From NCBI RefSeq assembly GCF_009762775.1, contig NZ_CP046401.1:7080001-7144000 (forward strand): 64,000 bases of DNA, written 5' to 3'. Within the stretch, counting starts at the first letter, position 1. The number at the start of each line of letters is the position of its first letter. A model generated the notes under the pieces. It ran no database searches. It was not told the DNA's origin and worked only from the letters and a program-made list of their open reading frames with translations. Positions 16,997 to 25,612 of this stretch are shown here, piece after piece. The position numbers were made by a program, and so were the translations under genes. This stretch comes from Maribellus comscasis (GTDB lineage: Bacteria; Bacteroidota; Bacteroidia; Bacteroidales; Prolixibacteraceae).

Positions 16997-19900
16997 ATGA
17001 AACAAAAAATTACCTTAACATTAATCACTTTTATCTTTTTAGGATTTAATGTTTTCTCATCAAACTATATTAAAAATCCTGAAAATAAGAATTCCAACGA
17101 TTTATTTTTTGAGGTACAAGCCTGCCCTACAGATGTAACCAACAATAGTATCTCTACGACCACTACAACATTTTGTAGCGTTGGCAATGCTACAATTACT
17201 GGTACTGTGCCAGACAACGTTACTATTGCAGCAGACACAAGCTATCAATGGCAATATGAGAGTTCACCCGGTACATGGGCAGATTTAGGTATAGAGACTA
17301 GAGATTATTCAATAGGAAGCTTAACTGAAACAACTTCTTTTAGAAGGGTGATTCGAATTATCGATTGTGATGATTTTGCCAGCAATGAAGTTGTCATTAC
17401 AGTTAATCCGATTCCGGCACAACCTACCGTGTCAGTCGTTGATGCAACTTGTGGTGTCCCGGGAAGTGCAAGCATTTCCAATTACAACAGTGACTACACT
17501 TATACCTTTGACCCCACAGGGCCATCTGTTGGTGCCGGCGGAGAAATTACCGGATTTTCAACCGGACAGGCTTACACTGTGACAGCAACAAATACAGGAG
17601 GATGTACTTCCACACCTTCTGATTCGTTTACTGTTCAGGCTGCACTGGATGCGCCGGTGCAACCTACCGTGTCAGTCGTTGATGCAACTTGTGGTGTCCC
17701 GGGAAGTGCAAGCATTACAAATTACAACAGTGACTACACTTATACCTTTGACCCCACAGGGCCATCTGTTGGTGCCGGCGGAGAAATTACCGGATTTTCA
17801 ACCGGACAGGCTTACACTGTGACTGCAACTAATACAGGAGGGTGTACTTCCACACCTTCTGATTCGTTTACTGTTCAGGCTGCACTGGATGCGCCGGCGC
17901 AACCTACCGTGTCAGTCGTTGATGCAACTTGTGGTGTCCCAGGAACTGCAACCATTTCCAATTACAACAGTGACTACACTTATACCTTTGACCCCACAGG
18001 ACCATCTGTTGGTGCCGGCGGAGAAATTACCGGATTTTCAACCGGACAGGCTTACACTGTGACAGCAACAAATACAGGAGGATGTACTTCCACACCTTCT
18101 GATTCGTTTACTGTTCAGGCTGCACTGGATGCGCCGGCGCAACCTACCGTGTCAGTCGTTGATGCAACTTGTGGTGTCCCGGGAACTGCAACCATTTCCA
18201 ATTACAACAGTGACTACACTTATACTTTTGACCCCACAGGGCCATCTGTTGGTGCCGGCGGAGAAATTACCGGATTTTCAACCGGACAGGCTTACACTGT
18301 GACTGCAACAAATACAGGAGGATGTACTTCCACACCTTCTGATTCGTTTACTGTTCAGGCTGCACTGGATGCGCCGGCGCAACCTACCGTGTCAGTCGTT
18401 GATGCAACTTGTGAAGGACCGGGAACTGCAACCATTTCCAATTACAACAGTGACTACACTTATACTTTTGACCCCACAGGGCCATCTGTTGGTGCCGGCG
18501 GAGAAATTACCGGATTTTCAACCGGACAGGCTTACACTGTGACTGCAACAAATACAGGAGGATGTACTTCCACACCTTCTGATTCGTTTACTGTTCAGGC
18601 TGCACTGGATGCGCCGGTGCAACCTACCGTGTCAGTCGTTGATCCAACTTGTGATGTCCCGGGAAGTGCAAGCATTACAAATTACAACAGTGACTACACT
18701 TATACTTTTGACCCCACAGGGCCATCTGTTGGTGCCGGCGGAGAAATTACCGGATTTTCAACCGGACAGGCTTACACTGTGACTGCAACTAATACAGGAG
18801 GGTGTACTTCCACACCTTCTGATTCGTTTACTGTTCAGGCTGCACTGGATGCGCCGGCGCAACCTACCGTGTCAGTCGTTGATCCAACTTGTGGTGTCCC
18901 GGGAACTGCAACCATTTCCAATTACAACAGTGACTACACTTATACCTTTGACCCCACAGGGCCATCTGTTGGTGCCGGCGGAGAAATTACCGGATTTTCA
19001 ACCGGACAGGCTTACACTGTGACAGCAACAAATACAGGAGGATGTACTTCCACACCCTCTGATTCGTTTACTGTTCAGGCTGCACTGGATGCGCCGGCGC
19101 AACCTACCGTGTCAGTCGTTGATGCAACTTGTGGTGTCCCGGGAACTGCAACCATTTCCAATTACAACAGTGACTACACTTATACCTTTGACCCCACAGG
19201 GCCATCTGTTGGTGCCGGCGGAGAAATTACCGGATTTTCAACCGGACAGGCTTACACTGTGACAGCAACAAATACAGGAGGATGTACTTCCACACCTTCT
19301 GATTCGTTTACTGTTCAGGCTGCACTGGATGCGCCTTCAACACCTGTTCTTAACCTTACCCAGCCTACTTGTGATGTTACTACAGGGACTATTACAATAA
19401 CTTCACCAACAGGAGCCGGGCTAACATACAGTATCAACGGAACAGACTACCAGTCTTCTGCAACCTTTAGCGAGGTGGTTCCCGATACTTATGAAGTTAC
19501 CGTAAAAAACAGTGACGGGTGTGTTTCTTCTGCAACACAGGCGGTTATAGAGGAACAGTTAGTGCCAGATGCACCAACCATCAATGTTTCAAATGATTGT
19601 GGACAATCCATTTTAACAGCTTCAAATTATACCGGTTCGCTTGAATGGAGTACGGGAGAAACAACAGAAAGTATAACGGTAACAACAGCCGGAGATTATT
19701 CCCTTACGCAAACCGTGGATGGTTGCACCAGTGATCCGGCAACTGAAGCAGCAAATCCAATTACCACTCCAACCCTTAACATTTTATCGACGGTTAATCC
19801 TGCAAGCTGCGGAGGGCAAGGTTCAATTAATTTTACTTTTAATGATGTCCCCGATGGCACTTACACCATTTCATACGATGGAGGAAGTTTTTCAGGAGTC

Positions 19901-22900
19901 AATGTATCCGGGAATTCAGCTTCCGTTTCAGCAAGCGCCGGCAGTTATCTCAATTTAACGATTTCCGTCAGCGGATGTGTTTCTGCTCCCGGGAAAAGTA
20001 CTACTCTTACCGACCCCAATCCACCGAATGCTCCAACTATCGATGTCGTAAATGATTGTGGACAATCCATTTTAACAGCTTCAAATTATACCGGTTCGCT
20101 TGAATGGAGTACAGGAGAAACGACAGAAAGTATAACGGTAACAGCAGCCGGAGATTATTCAGTTACGCAAACCGTAGATGGTTGTACCAGCGACGCAGCA
20201 ATAGTGTCTGCGGAACCTAAATTAATCCCTACTCTTTCAGCATCAGGAAATAACCCAACTTCATGTGAAGGACCTGGGTCTATCGATTTTACTTTTACTG
20301 ATGTAACTGATGGCACCTACACCATTTCATACGACGGAGGAAGTTTTTCAGGAGTCAATGTATCCGGAAATTCAGCGTCTGTTTCTGCAGGTGCCGCTAC
20401 ATACAACAATTTAACCATCACAGTTAACGGGTGTACATCAGCCGGTGATGAAAATATTACACTGAATGACCCAAATCCTCCCAATGCTCCTGCAATTGAC
20501 GTCGTAAATGAATGCGGACAAACTGTTTTAACAGCTTCAAATTATACCGGTTCGCTGGAATGGAGTACAGGTGAAACAACAGAAAGTATAACGGTAACAG
20601 CAGCCGGAGATTATACCCTTACGCAAACTGTGGAGGGTTGTACCAGTGATCCGGCAACTGAAGCAGCAAATCCCAAAACTGTACCTGTACTCCAGGCATC
20701 AGGAAACAATCCATTATTATGTGGCGGGGTTGGAACGATTAATTTTACTTTTACAAATGTTCCAAACGGACTATACACAATTAGCTATGATGCCGGCAGC
20801 TTTCCCTTGGTGGCAGTCCTAAATAATCAGGCAACCGTCCTGGCAAGTGCCGGCAGTTACAATAATTTCAGGATTACTGTTGACGGATGTACCTCTGTCA
20901 ACGGTGTTAATGTTGCACTTACCGATCCCAATGCGCCGGATGCGCCGGGAATTGATGTTTTGGATGAGTGTGGAGAATCTGTGTTAACTGCAATAAACTA
21001 TGAAGAAGGCGCAACATTGGAATGGAGTACAGGAGAAACGACAGAAAGTATTACCGTCGACGAATCAAAAACATATTCTTTAACACAAGAATTAAACGGA
21101 TGTGTTAGCGATGCAGCCACTTCAATGGCTAATCCCAAAACAATACCTGCCAAACCTGACTTTTCAGTTACCGATAACTGCGATGGGACTTCAACTCTGG
21201 AAGCCATCAACGTTGATGAGTCTGCTGTTTTGAAATGGAGCACAAATGAAACGACAACCATTATAACCGTAAATGAAGCAAAAAGCTATTCGCTAATCCA
21301 GGTGATTGACGGATGTGCAAGTGATACTGCATTTCATACTGCAGCACCAAAAACGGCGCCCACTATTACATTGTTTGAAAATAATCCGGAAGCGTGCGGA
21401 AGTCTTGGAAGCATTGATTTTGTTTTCACCGATGTGCCCGATGGAATCTATACCATTTCTTATGATGAAGGCTTTTTCGAAAATGTTGAAATATCTGACG
21501 ATAGTGCTTCTGTTGAAACTTCTGCGGGATCGTACAGTAACCTGACCATCACTGTTGATGATTGTGTATCTGCTGCAGGTGTCAGTACCATTCTTTCAGA
21601 ACCCAATGCGCCAGAAACTCCAGGTGTAGTTGTCGACGACAGATGTGGTGAATCACTGTTGACCGTTACAACTTACAATCAAAACGCCTCATTACTTTGG
21701 AGCACAGGTGATACTACGCGAACTATCACAGTAGAAAGTGCCGGAACTTATTCGGTTGTTCAAACACTTAGCGGATGCACAAGTGATGCGCGTTCAGCTA
21801 CCGCGTTACCTAAACCGATTCCCGAAACTCCGGACTTTTCAGTAACAGACAACTGTAACGGGACTTCAACATTGGCAGCAACCGAATTTGCTAATAACAC
21901 GACACTATTATGGAGCACAGGAGAAACAGGTGAGTTGATAAGCCTCACTGAACCGGGGAATTATTCACTTTCTCAGGTTTTAAATGGCTGTGAAAGCAAT
22001 TCTGTAACCAAAACCGCCTCCCCAAAAACCGCTCCGACAATTGTAGCCGAAGGCATTTCTCCGGAAAATTGTGGGGGAAAAGGAAGTATCGATTTTACTT
22101 TCACCGGCGTTCCGGACGGAACCTACAATATTTTATATGACAATGGCAGCTTCTCCGGTGTCACTATATCCGGTAATAAAACGACGGTTGAAACTACCGT
22201 CGGAACCTACAATAATCTTAAAATTAGTATAAATGAATGCATTTCACCCGATGGTGTCAATGCTACGCTATCTGAGCCAAATGCCCCCGATCCGCCAACT
22301 ATAACTGTAGAAAACGACTGTAATAATTCGGTATTAACAGTTTCCAACTATGACGAATCGGCGACATTACTTTGGAGTACCGGAAATACAACCCCAGTTT
22401 TGACTGTTTCTACCCCAGGGACATATTCAGTTACACAAAAGTTAAACGGGTGTACAAGCGATGCGGCATCAGCTGTTGCAGAGCCCAAAATTACTGAAGG
22501 TGAACCTGAGATCGAAGTATACGACAATTGCGGAGAATCGATAATAAAAATGAACAATTTACCATCCGGCACATGGTTCGCCTGGCAATACAACAATGTT
22601 GCAGACAGCACCCGGGAAGATAGTATAATAGTAAATGAACCCGGAGAATATACGATATACCAGCAGGTCGGCCAATGTATTGGTGAAACCACAACAGTTT
22701 CGGCCAATCCAATGGAAATTCCTATTCCTCCGATTAGCCACGGTGATGTTTTGGTTTGTATTGAAGAAAACACCGAAGTAACTGCAGAAGCCAGTGTTGT
22801 TGATGAAAATACAATTTTAGTGTGGTACGATGCAGAAACAGGGGGCCAGATAGTACAATCGCCTGTGTTAAATTCATTTGGGTCGGTAACCTATTATGCA

Positions 22901-23518
22901 GAATCCGAGAATATAAACACCGGATGTAAAAGTTTAAACAGAACGCCCGTTACTTTAACCGTCTTACAATCAGCCGAATCATTTATTCTGGACTCTGCCA
23001 TTATTGGGAAACCGGAAAATAATGTTGCTGTACTTATATTTCCTGAGAATGTAGCTAAATACCGGTGGTACCTCAACAACACCGAAATAGATGGAGCAAC
23101 GGGGCAGTATTATTATGTTCCTGAGTCTGAACGAAAAAATGAAAATATATTTTCAGTAGAAGTTGAGATATCAAATGGATGTAAAGCAAAATACAGTTAT
23201 TCCTATGCTGATATTTTGAGCAGCGCAATACTTACCGGAACAAATAATTTTAAACATATAAACGATCCGGCTTTTAACATTTATCCAAACCCGGCAAACG
23301 AAAAATTGTATATATCGCTCAATGCGTCAATGATAATAAACGAACCCAAAATAAAAGGTAAAATTTTCTCAGGCAACGGAATTTGTGTATCTGAATTTAA
23401 CTTAAACAACCCAATTGAAACAATTAATACACAAAAACTTAGTCCGGGAATATATTCCGTCATTTTGTATGGAGAACAAGGTAACTTTTATACTAAAAAG
23501 CTCATTGTTTCTCATTAA
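16997..23518 (+). CDS. Giant T9SS-secreted repeat protein (SprB-like adhesin)
   Basis: A 2173-residue surface protein. It has a signal peptide (MKQKITLTLITFIFLGFNVFSS); an N-terminal Ig/PKD-like segment (about 40-140); eight 80-residue near-identical repeats (about 142-781), each with two cysteines (DATC and TGGC) and SprB-repeat character; a diverged SprB-like unit (TGTITITSPTGAGLTYSING); then about nine WSTGETTESITV Ig-like modules alternating with GSIDFTFTDVPDGTYTISYD modules. It ends with a type A T9SS sorting domain (FNIYPNPANEKLYI... SPGIYSVIL...KKLIVSH). Likely a cell-surface or gliding/adhesion fibre. The ATG at 16997 precedes the signal peptide; earlier in-frame codons do not fit. 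Two membrane/exported protein genes follow closely. Confidence 0.9.
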   Translation: MKQKITLTLITFIFLGFNVFSSNYIKNPENKNSNDLFFEVQACPTDVTNNSISTTTTTFCSVGNATITGTVPDNVTIAADTSYQWQYESSPGTWADLGIETRDYSIGSLTETTSFRRVIRIIDCDDFASNEVVITVNPIPAQPTVSVVDATCGVPGSASISNYNSDYTYTFDPTGPSVGAGGEITGFSTGQAYTVTATNTGGCTSTPSDSFTVQAALDAPVQPTVSVVDATCGVPGSASITNYNSDYTYTFDPTGPSVGAGGEITGFSTGQAYTVTATNTGGCTSTPSDSFTVQAALDAPAQPTVSVVDATCGVPGTATISNYNSDYTYTFDPTGPSVGAGGEITGFSTGQAYTVTATNTGGCTSTPSDSFTVQAALDAPAQPTVSVVDATCGVPGTATISNYNSDYTYTFDPTGPSVGAGGEITGFSTGQAYTVTATNTGGCTSTPSDSFTVQAALDAPAQPTVSVVDATCEGPGTATISNYNSDYTYTFDPTGPSVGAGGEITGFSTGQAYTVTATNTGGCTSTPSDSFTVQAALDAPVQPTVSVVDPTCDVPGSASITNYNSDYTYTFDPTGPSVGAGGEITGFSTGQAYTVTATNTGGCTSTPSDSFTVQAALDAPAQPTVSVVDPTCGVPGTATISNYNSDYTYTFDPTGPSVGAGGEITGFSTGQAYTVTATNTGGCTSTPSDSFTVQAALDAPAQPTVSVVDATCGVPGTATISNYNSDYTYTFDPTGPSVGAGGEITGFSTGQAYTVTATNTGGCTSTPSDSFTVQAALDAPSTPVLNLTQPTCDVTTGTITITSPTGAGLTYSINGTDYQSSATFSEVVPDTYEVTVKNSDGCVSSATQAVIEEQLVPDAPTINVSNDCGQSILTASNYTGSLEWSTGETTESITVTTAGDYSLTQTVDGCTSDPATEAANPITTPTLNILSTVNPASCGGQGSINFTFNDVPDGTYTISYDGGSFSGVNVSGNSASVSASAGSYLNLTISVSGCVSAPGKSTTLTDPNPPNAPTIDVVNDCGQSILTASNYTGSLEWSTGETTESITVTAAGDYSVTQTVDGCTSDAAIVSAEPKLIPTLSASGNNPTSCEGPGSIDFTFTDVTDGTYTISYDGGSFSGVNVSGNSASVSAGAATYNNLTITVNGCTSAGDENITLNDPNPPNAPAIDVVNECGQTVLTASNYTGSLEWSTGETTESITVTAAGDYTLTQTVEGCTSDPATEAANPKTVPVLQASGNNPLLCGGVGTINFTFTNVPNGLYTISYDAGSFPLVAVLNNQATVLASAGSYNNFRITVDGCTSVNGVNVALTDPNAPDAPGIDVLDECGESVLTAINYEEGATLEWSTGETTESITVDESKTYSLTQELNGCVSDAATSMANPKTIPAKPDFSVTDNCDGTSTLEAINVDESAVLKWSTNETTTIITVNEAKSYSLIQVIDGCASDTAFHTAAPKTAPTITLFENNPEACGSLGSIDFVFTDVPDGIYTISYDEGFFENVEISDDSASVETSAGSYSNLTITVDDCVSAAGVSTILSEPNAPETPGVVVDDRCGESLLTVTTYNQNASLLWSTGDTTRTITVESAGTYSVVQTLSGCTSDARSATALPKPIPETPDFSVTDNCNGTSTLAATEFANNTTLLWSTGETGELISLTEPGNYSLSQVLNGCESNSVTKTASPKTAPTIVAEGISPENCGGKGSIDFTFTGVPDGTYNILYDNGSFSGVTISGNKTTVETTVGTYNNLKISINECISPDGVNATLSEPNAPDPPTITVENDCNNSVLTVSNYDESATLLWSTGNTTPVLTVSTPGTYSVTQKLNGCTSDAASAVAEPKITEGEPEIEVYDNCGESIIKMNNLPSGTWFAWQYNNVADSTREDSIIVNEPGEYTIYQQVGQCIGETTTVSANPMEIPIPPISHGDVLVCIEENTEVTAEASVVDENTILVWYDAETGGQIVQSPVLNSFGSVTYYAESENINTGCKSLNRTPVTLTVLQSAESFILDSAIIGKPENNVAVLIFPENVAKYRWYLNNTEIDGATGQYYYVPESERKNENIFSVEVEISNGCKAKYSYSYADILSSAILTGTNNFKHINDPAFNIYPNPANEKLYISLNASMIINEPKIKGKIFSGNGICVSEFNLNNPIETINTQKLSPGIYSVILYGEQGNFYTKKLIVSH
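17421..19340 (+). repeat. Eight tandem 240-bp coding repeats (80 residues each)
   Basis: Copies begin at 17421, 17661, 17901, 18141, 18381, 18621, 18861 and 19101, each exactly 240 bp with no indels and only a few substitutions, many silent. Variants are linked: copies 2 and 6 share VQPT, the SITNYN coding variant and the GACTGCAACT...GGGTG silent set; copies 3 and 7 share the GTATIS variant with GACAGCAACA. Copies 6 and 7 also share a Pro in VVDPTC. This points to recent duplication of multi-copy blocks. Confidence 0.97.
19573..22500 (+). repeat. Degenerate alternating-module coding repeats, period about 456-459 bp
   Basis: A second repeat class in the same gene. The anchor AAATGATTGTGGAC-type sequence recurs at 19591, 20050 and (as AAATGAATGCGGAC) 20506, steps of 459 and 456 bp. 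Each period encodes one WSTGETTESITVT module plus one FTFTDVPDGTYTISYD module. Similarity decays toward the 3' end, where modules such as at 21160 and 21835 occur without the partner. This array is older than the 240-bp array. Confidence 0.85.
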
Positions 23519-23596
23519 TTTATTTACCCGTTGTGGAAATATCGAAAACATATATAGTAGAAATTAAATGATTACATGTTCTGAAAAAATATCTAT

Positions 23597-24535
23597 ATGA
23601 AAAAAACAATAACTTTAATTTGGCTGTTGTTTGCTTATTTTGTTGCACTCTCCACGACGCCAGAGAAAAAAGAAAAAGAAAAACCAACTGAGATTTCCTC
23701 CAATCTGTCGCCGGGAGATTTAAGCTTGGATAACAGATTTATTTATCCTGCATGGGGGTTCTATTTTGAAGCTTCCCCGGGCTTAACCAATATAAAAAAC
23801 AACAATTTATCTTCTGAAATATGGGATTCAAAAAAAGGACTGGGGTATACATTTAACGTTGGATATTTCCAATCACTGGGACCTTGGTTCAAAATAAAAA
23901 CCGGTATTGGTATATCAAGTTATAATAATACATTAAACGCTAATGGCGATGTTCCCACGCAAACTTTAAGCGACATAGACAATGATACCTATACCGAAAC
24001 ACTTACCCTGACAAATGTTGAAAAAACAACAAACCCAATGTATTTATCTGTTCCGTTAATTTTTGAATTTGGAAATCCGAACATTGAAAGAATAGGATTT
24101 TACGCTGATCTTGGTTTGAAATACTCCTTTCTTTTAAACGAAAGCTACACTTCATCCGGCACTTATTCAACAAAAGGCAGATACGAGCAGTGGGAAGTAA
24201 CCCTGGAAAATGTTCCTGAGCTGGGATTTTACAACGACAAAAACCTGGAAACAAATGCGGCTTTAAAAAACAGTAATATATCAATAGTAGCCGGAGCCGG
24301 AATTTTTGTTCCCCTTTCAACCGTTGTTATTTTTAAAGGAGGAGTAGTTACCAATTTTGGATTTGCTGATATTGGAAATAACAAAACTGAAAATATAAAT
24401 TCGAACGTTATAAACAACCAGGTACATGAATACCGGTCGCCATACATCGACAACAGTTTGGCTGTTGTAAAAGGAAGCCACACTTTTCATTTAGGTCTTG
24501 AATTTGGATTATACATAAGTCATCGTTTGAAATAA
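23597..24535 (+). CDS. Predicted outer-membrane beta-barrel protein downstream of the adhesin
   Basis: A 312-residue protein with a signal peptide (MKKTITLIWLLFAYFVALS), a charged Lys/Glu-rich linker, then strands typical of the 8-stranded outer-membrane beta-barrel class (WGFYFEASPGLTN, LGYTFNVGYFQSLGPWFKIKTGIGISSY, MYLSVPLIFEFGN, FYADLGLKYSFLLN, SIVAGAGIFVPL, FHLGLEFGLYIS). It starts 78 bp after the giant adhesin. SprB-type adhesins often travel with a membrane partner (PorP/SprF), but the PorP/SprF N-terminal motif is not seen here, so partnership with the adhesin is inference. Confidence 0.7.
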   Translation: MKKTITLIWLLFAYFVALSTTPEKKEKEKPTEISSNLSPGDLSLDNRFIYPAWGFYFEASPGLTNIKNNNLSSEIWDSKKGLGYTFNVGYFQSLGPWFKIKTGIGISSYNNTLNANGDVPTQTLSDIDNDTYTETLTLTNVEKTTNPMYLSVPLIFEFGNPNIERIGFYADLGLKYSFLLNESYTSSGTYSTKGRYEQWEVTLENVPELGFYNDKNLETNAALKNSNISIVAGAGIFVPLSTVVIFKGGVVTNFGFADIGNNKTENINSNVINNQVHEYRSPYIDNSLAVVKGSHTFHLGLEFGLYISHRLK

Positions 24536-24642
24536 TAAATTTTAAATGCAATAGTTTCATTTTTAGTTGATTTACCAAAAATTTAAAATCTATTTTATAC
24601 ATTGCATACTACTAAATTAAATAGCAATAAGGGATAGTCAGA

Positions 24643-25419
24643 ATGAATAAAATATTATATATCTTCTTAATTTTTTGCCTTTCTTGTGTTTCTCCGTTTT
24701 TAAAGGGAAAAGAAAAACCGGGAAGGTCAAAGCTTTTTGAGAAAACAGAAGTAAGTACTTCAAAAACAAATGCCAAAAGCATTGCACAAGAGGAGAAAGA
24801 TAATGTATCAAACAATATTCTTTCAGAATTTAAAACATATACCATAGGAAAAGATGCATTGAAAGGGACAATAACAGTTGAAGACTCAATTGCAGAAATT
24901 GTTGCCAGTGGAAAAGATATTTGGGGGACAGAAGACGAAGGATATTTTATTTTTAAACAAATAAAAGGGGATTTTGAAGTTAGCGTCAGGTTTCACAACC
25001 TCTCCCCAAGCGATTTGTACACCAAAGCGGGAATAATGGCACGAAACGATTTGAGCGACAATGCAAAACACGTATATTTTCTTGTTTTTCCCGACAACCA
25101 GGAAAGAAATAATAATAACGGAGGATGCGAGTTTCAGTATCGGGCAAAAAGAGGAGGTGAATCTAAAGCAATATATCCCGACCAGCAAACCGCGGGAGAA
25201 ACATTCAACGTAAATTTTCCTGAAACATGGATAAAGCTGAAACGGGAAAAAAATACGTTCTCAGCTTTTATCAGCAGCAATGCTGAGAACTGGTATCAAT
25301 ATTCATCTTACGAACAGAAAATGCCCCGAAAGCTGCTTATTGGATTAGCGGCTACTTCGCATAATCCGCAAGGATACACAAGGGCCGAATTTTCTGAACT
25401 TCATATTAAAACCTATTAG
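24643..25419 (+). CDS. Exported DUF1349 / concanavalin A-like domain protein
   Basis: A 258-residue protein with an N-terminal hydrophobic export signal (MNKILYIFLIFCLSC), a low-complexity Ser/Lys/Glu stretch to about residue 65, and a DUF1349-type lectin-like beta-sandwich: GYFIFKQIKGDFEVSVRFHNL, DLYTKAGIMARNDLSDNAKHVYFLVFP, FNVNFPETWIKLKREKNTFSAFISSNAENWYQY and KLLIGLAATSHNPQGYTRAEFSEL. Such domains probably bind glycans. Cys15 could be lipidated, though the residues before it are not a canonical lipobox. 107 bp separate it from the beta-barrel gene; co-transcription is plausible. Confidence 0.75.
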   Translation: MNKILYIFLIFCLSCVSPFLKGKEKPGRSKLFEKTEVSTSKTNAKSIAQEEKDNVSNNILSEFKTYTIGKDALKGTITVEDSIAEIVASGKDIWGTEDEGYFIFKQIKGDFEVSVRFHNLSPSDLYTKAGIMARNDLSDNAKHVYFLVFPDNQERNNNNGGCEFQYRAKRGGESKAIYPDQQTAGETFNVNFPETWIKLKREKNTFSAFISSNAENWYQYSSYEQKMPRKLLIGLAATSHNPQGYTRAEFSELHIKTY

Positions 25420-25534
25420 CTATAAACCATATTTTACAAAATTTATTTCTGCCCCCTTATTTTTGTTAAGTTCCCCTTGCTGGTGATTCATTCAGTTTAT
25501 TGATAATCTGATATTTATTATACCAAATTATTTT

Positions 25535-25542
25535 TAGTTTTG
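25535..25542 (+). promoter_or_regulatory. Possible -7 promoter element of the AraC-type regulator
   Basis: TAGTTTTG at 25535-25542 matches TAnnTTTG, about 70 bp upstream of the regulator start; a TTTA at 25514-25517 could act as an imperfect -33 element (17-bp spacing). Suggestive only. Confidence 0.3.
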
Positions 25543-25612
25543 TAAAATAACAAAAACCAAAACATTCAGTTTTATAAACTTTGTGCTTACTGTTTGAATA
25601 TTGCTGATCTCA

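Noticed and set aside
17421..19340. Regular 240-bp direct repeats that might suggest a CRISPR or satellite array
   Set aside because: The repeats are in frame within one continuous coding sequence, have no spacers and encode SprB-like modules.
25601..25612. Upstream TTG start for the AraC-type regulator, and similar TTG/GTG starts at 44930, 46360, 7135, 5341 and 14903
   Set aside because: In each case an ATG a few codons downstream gives a better family or signal-peptide N-terminus.
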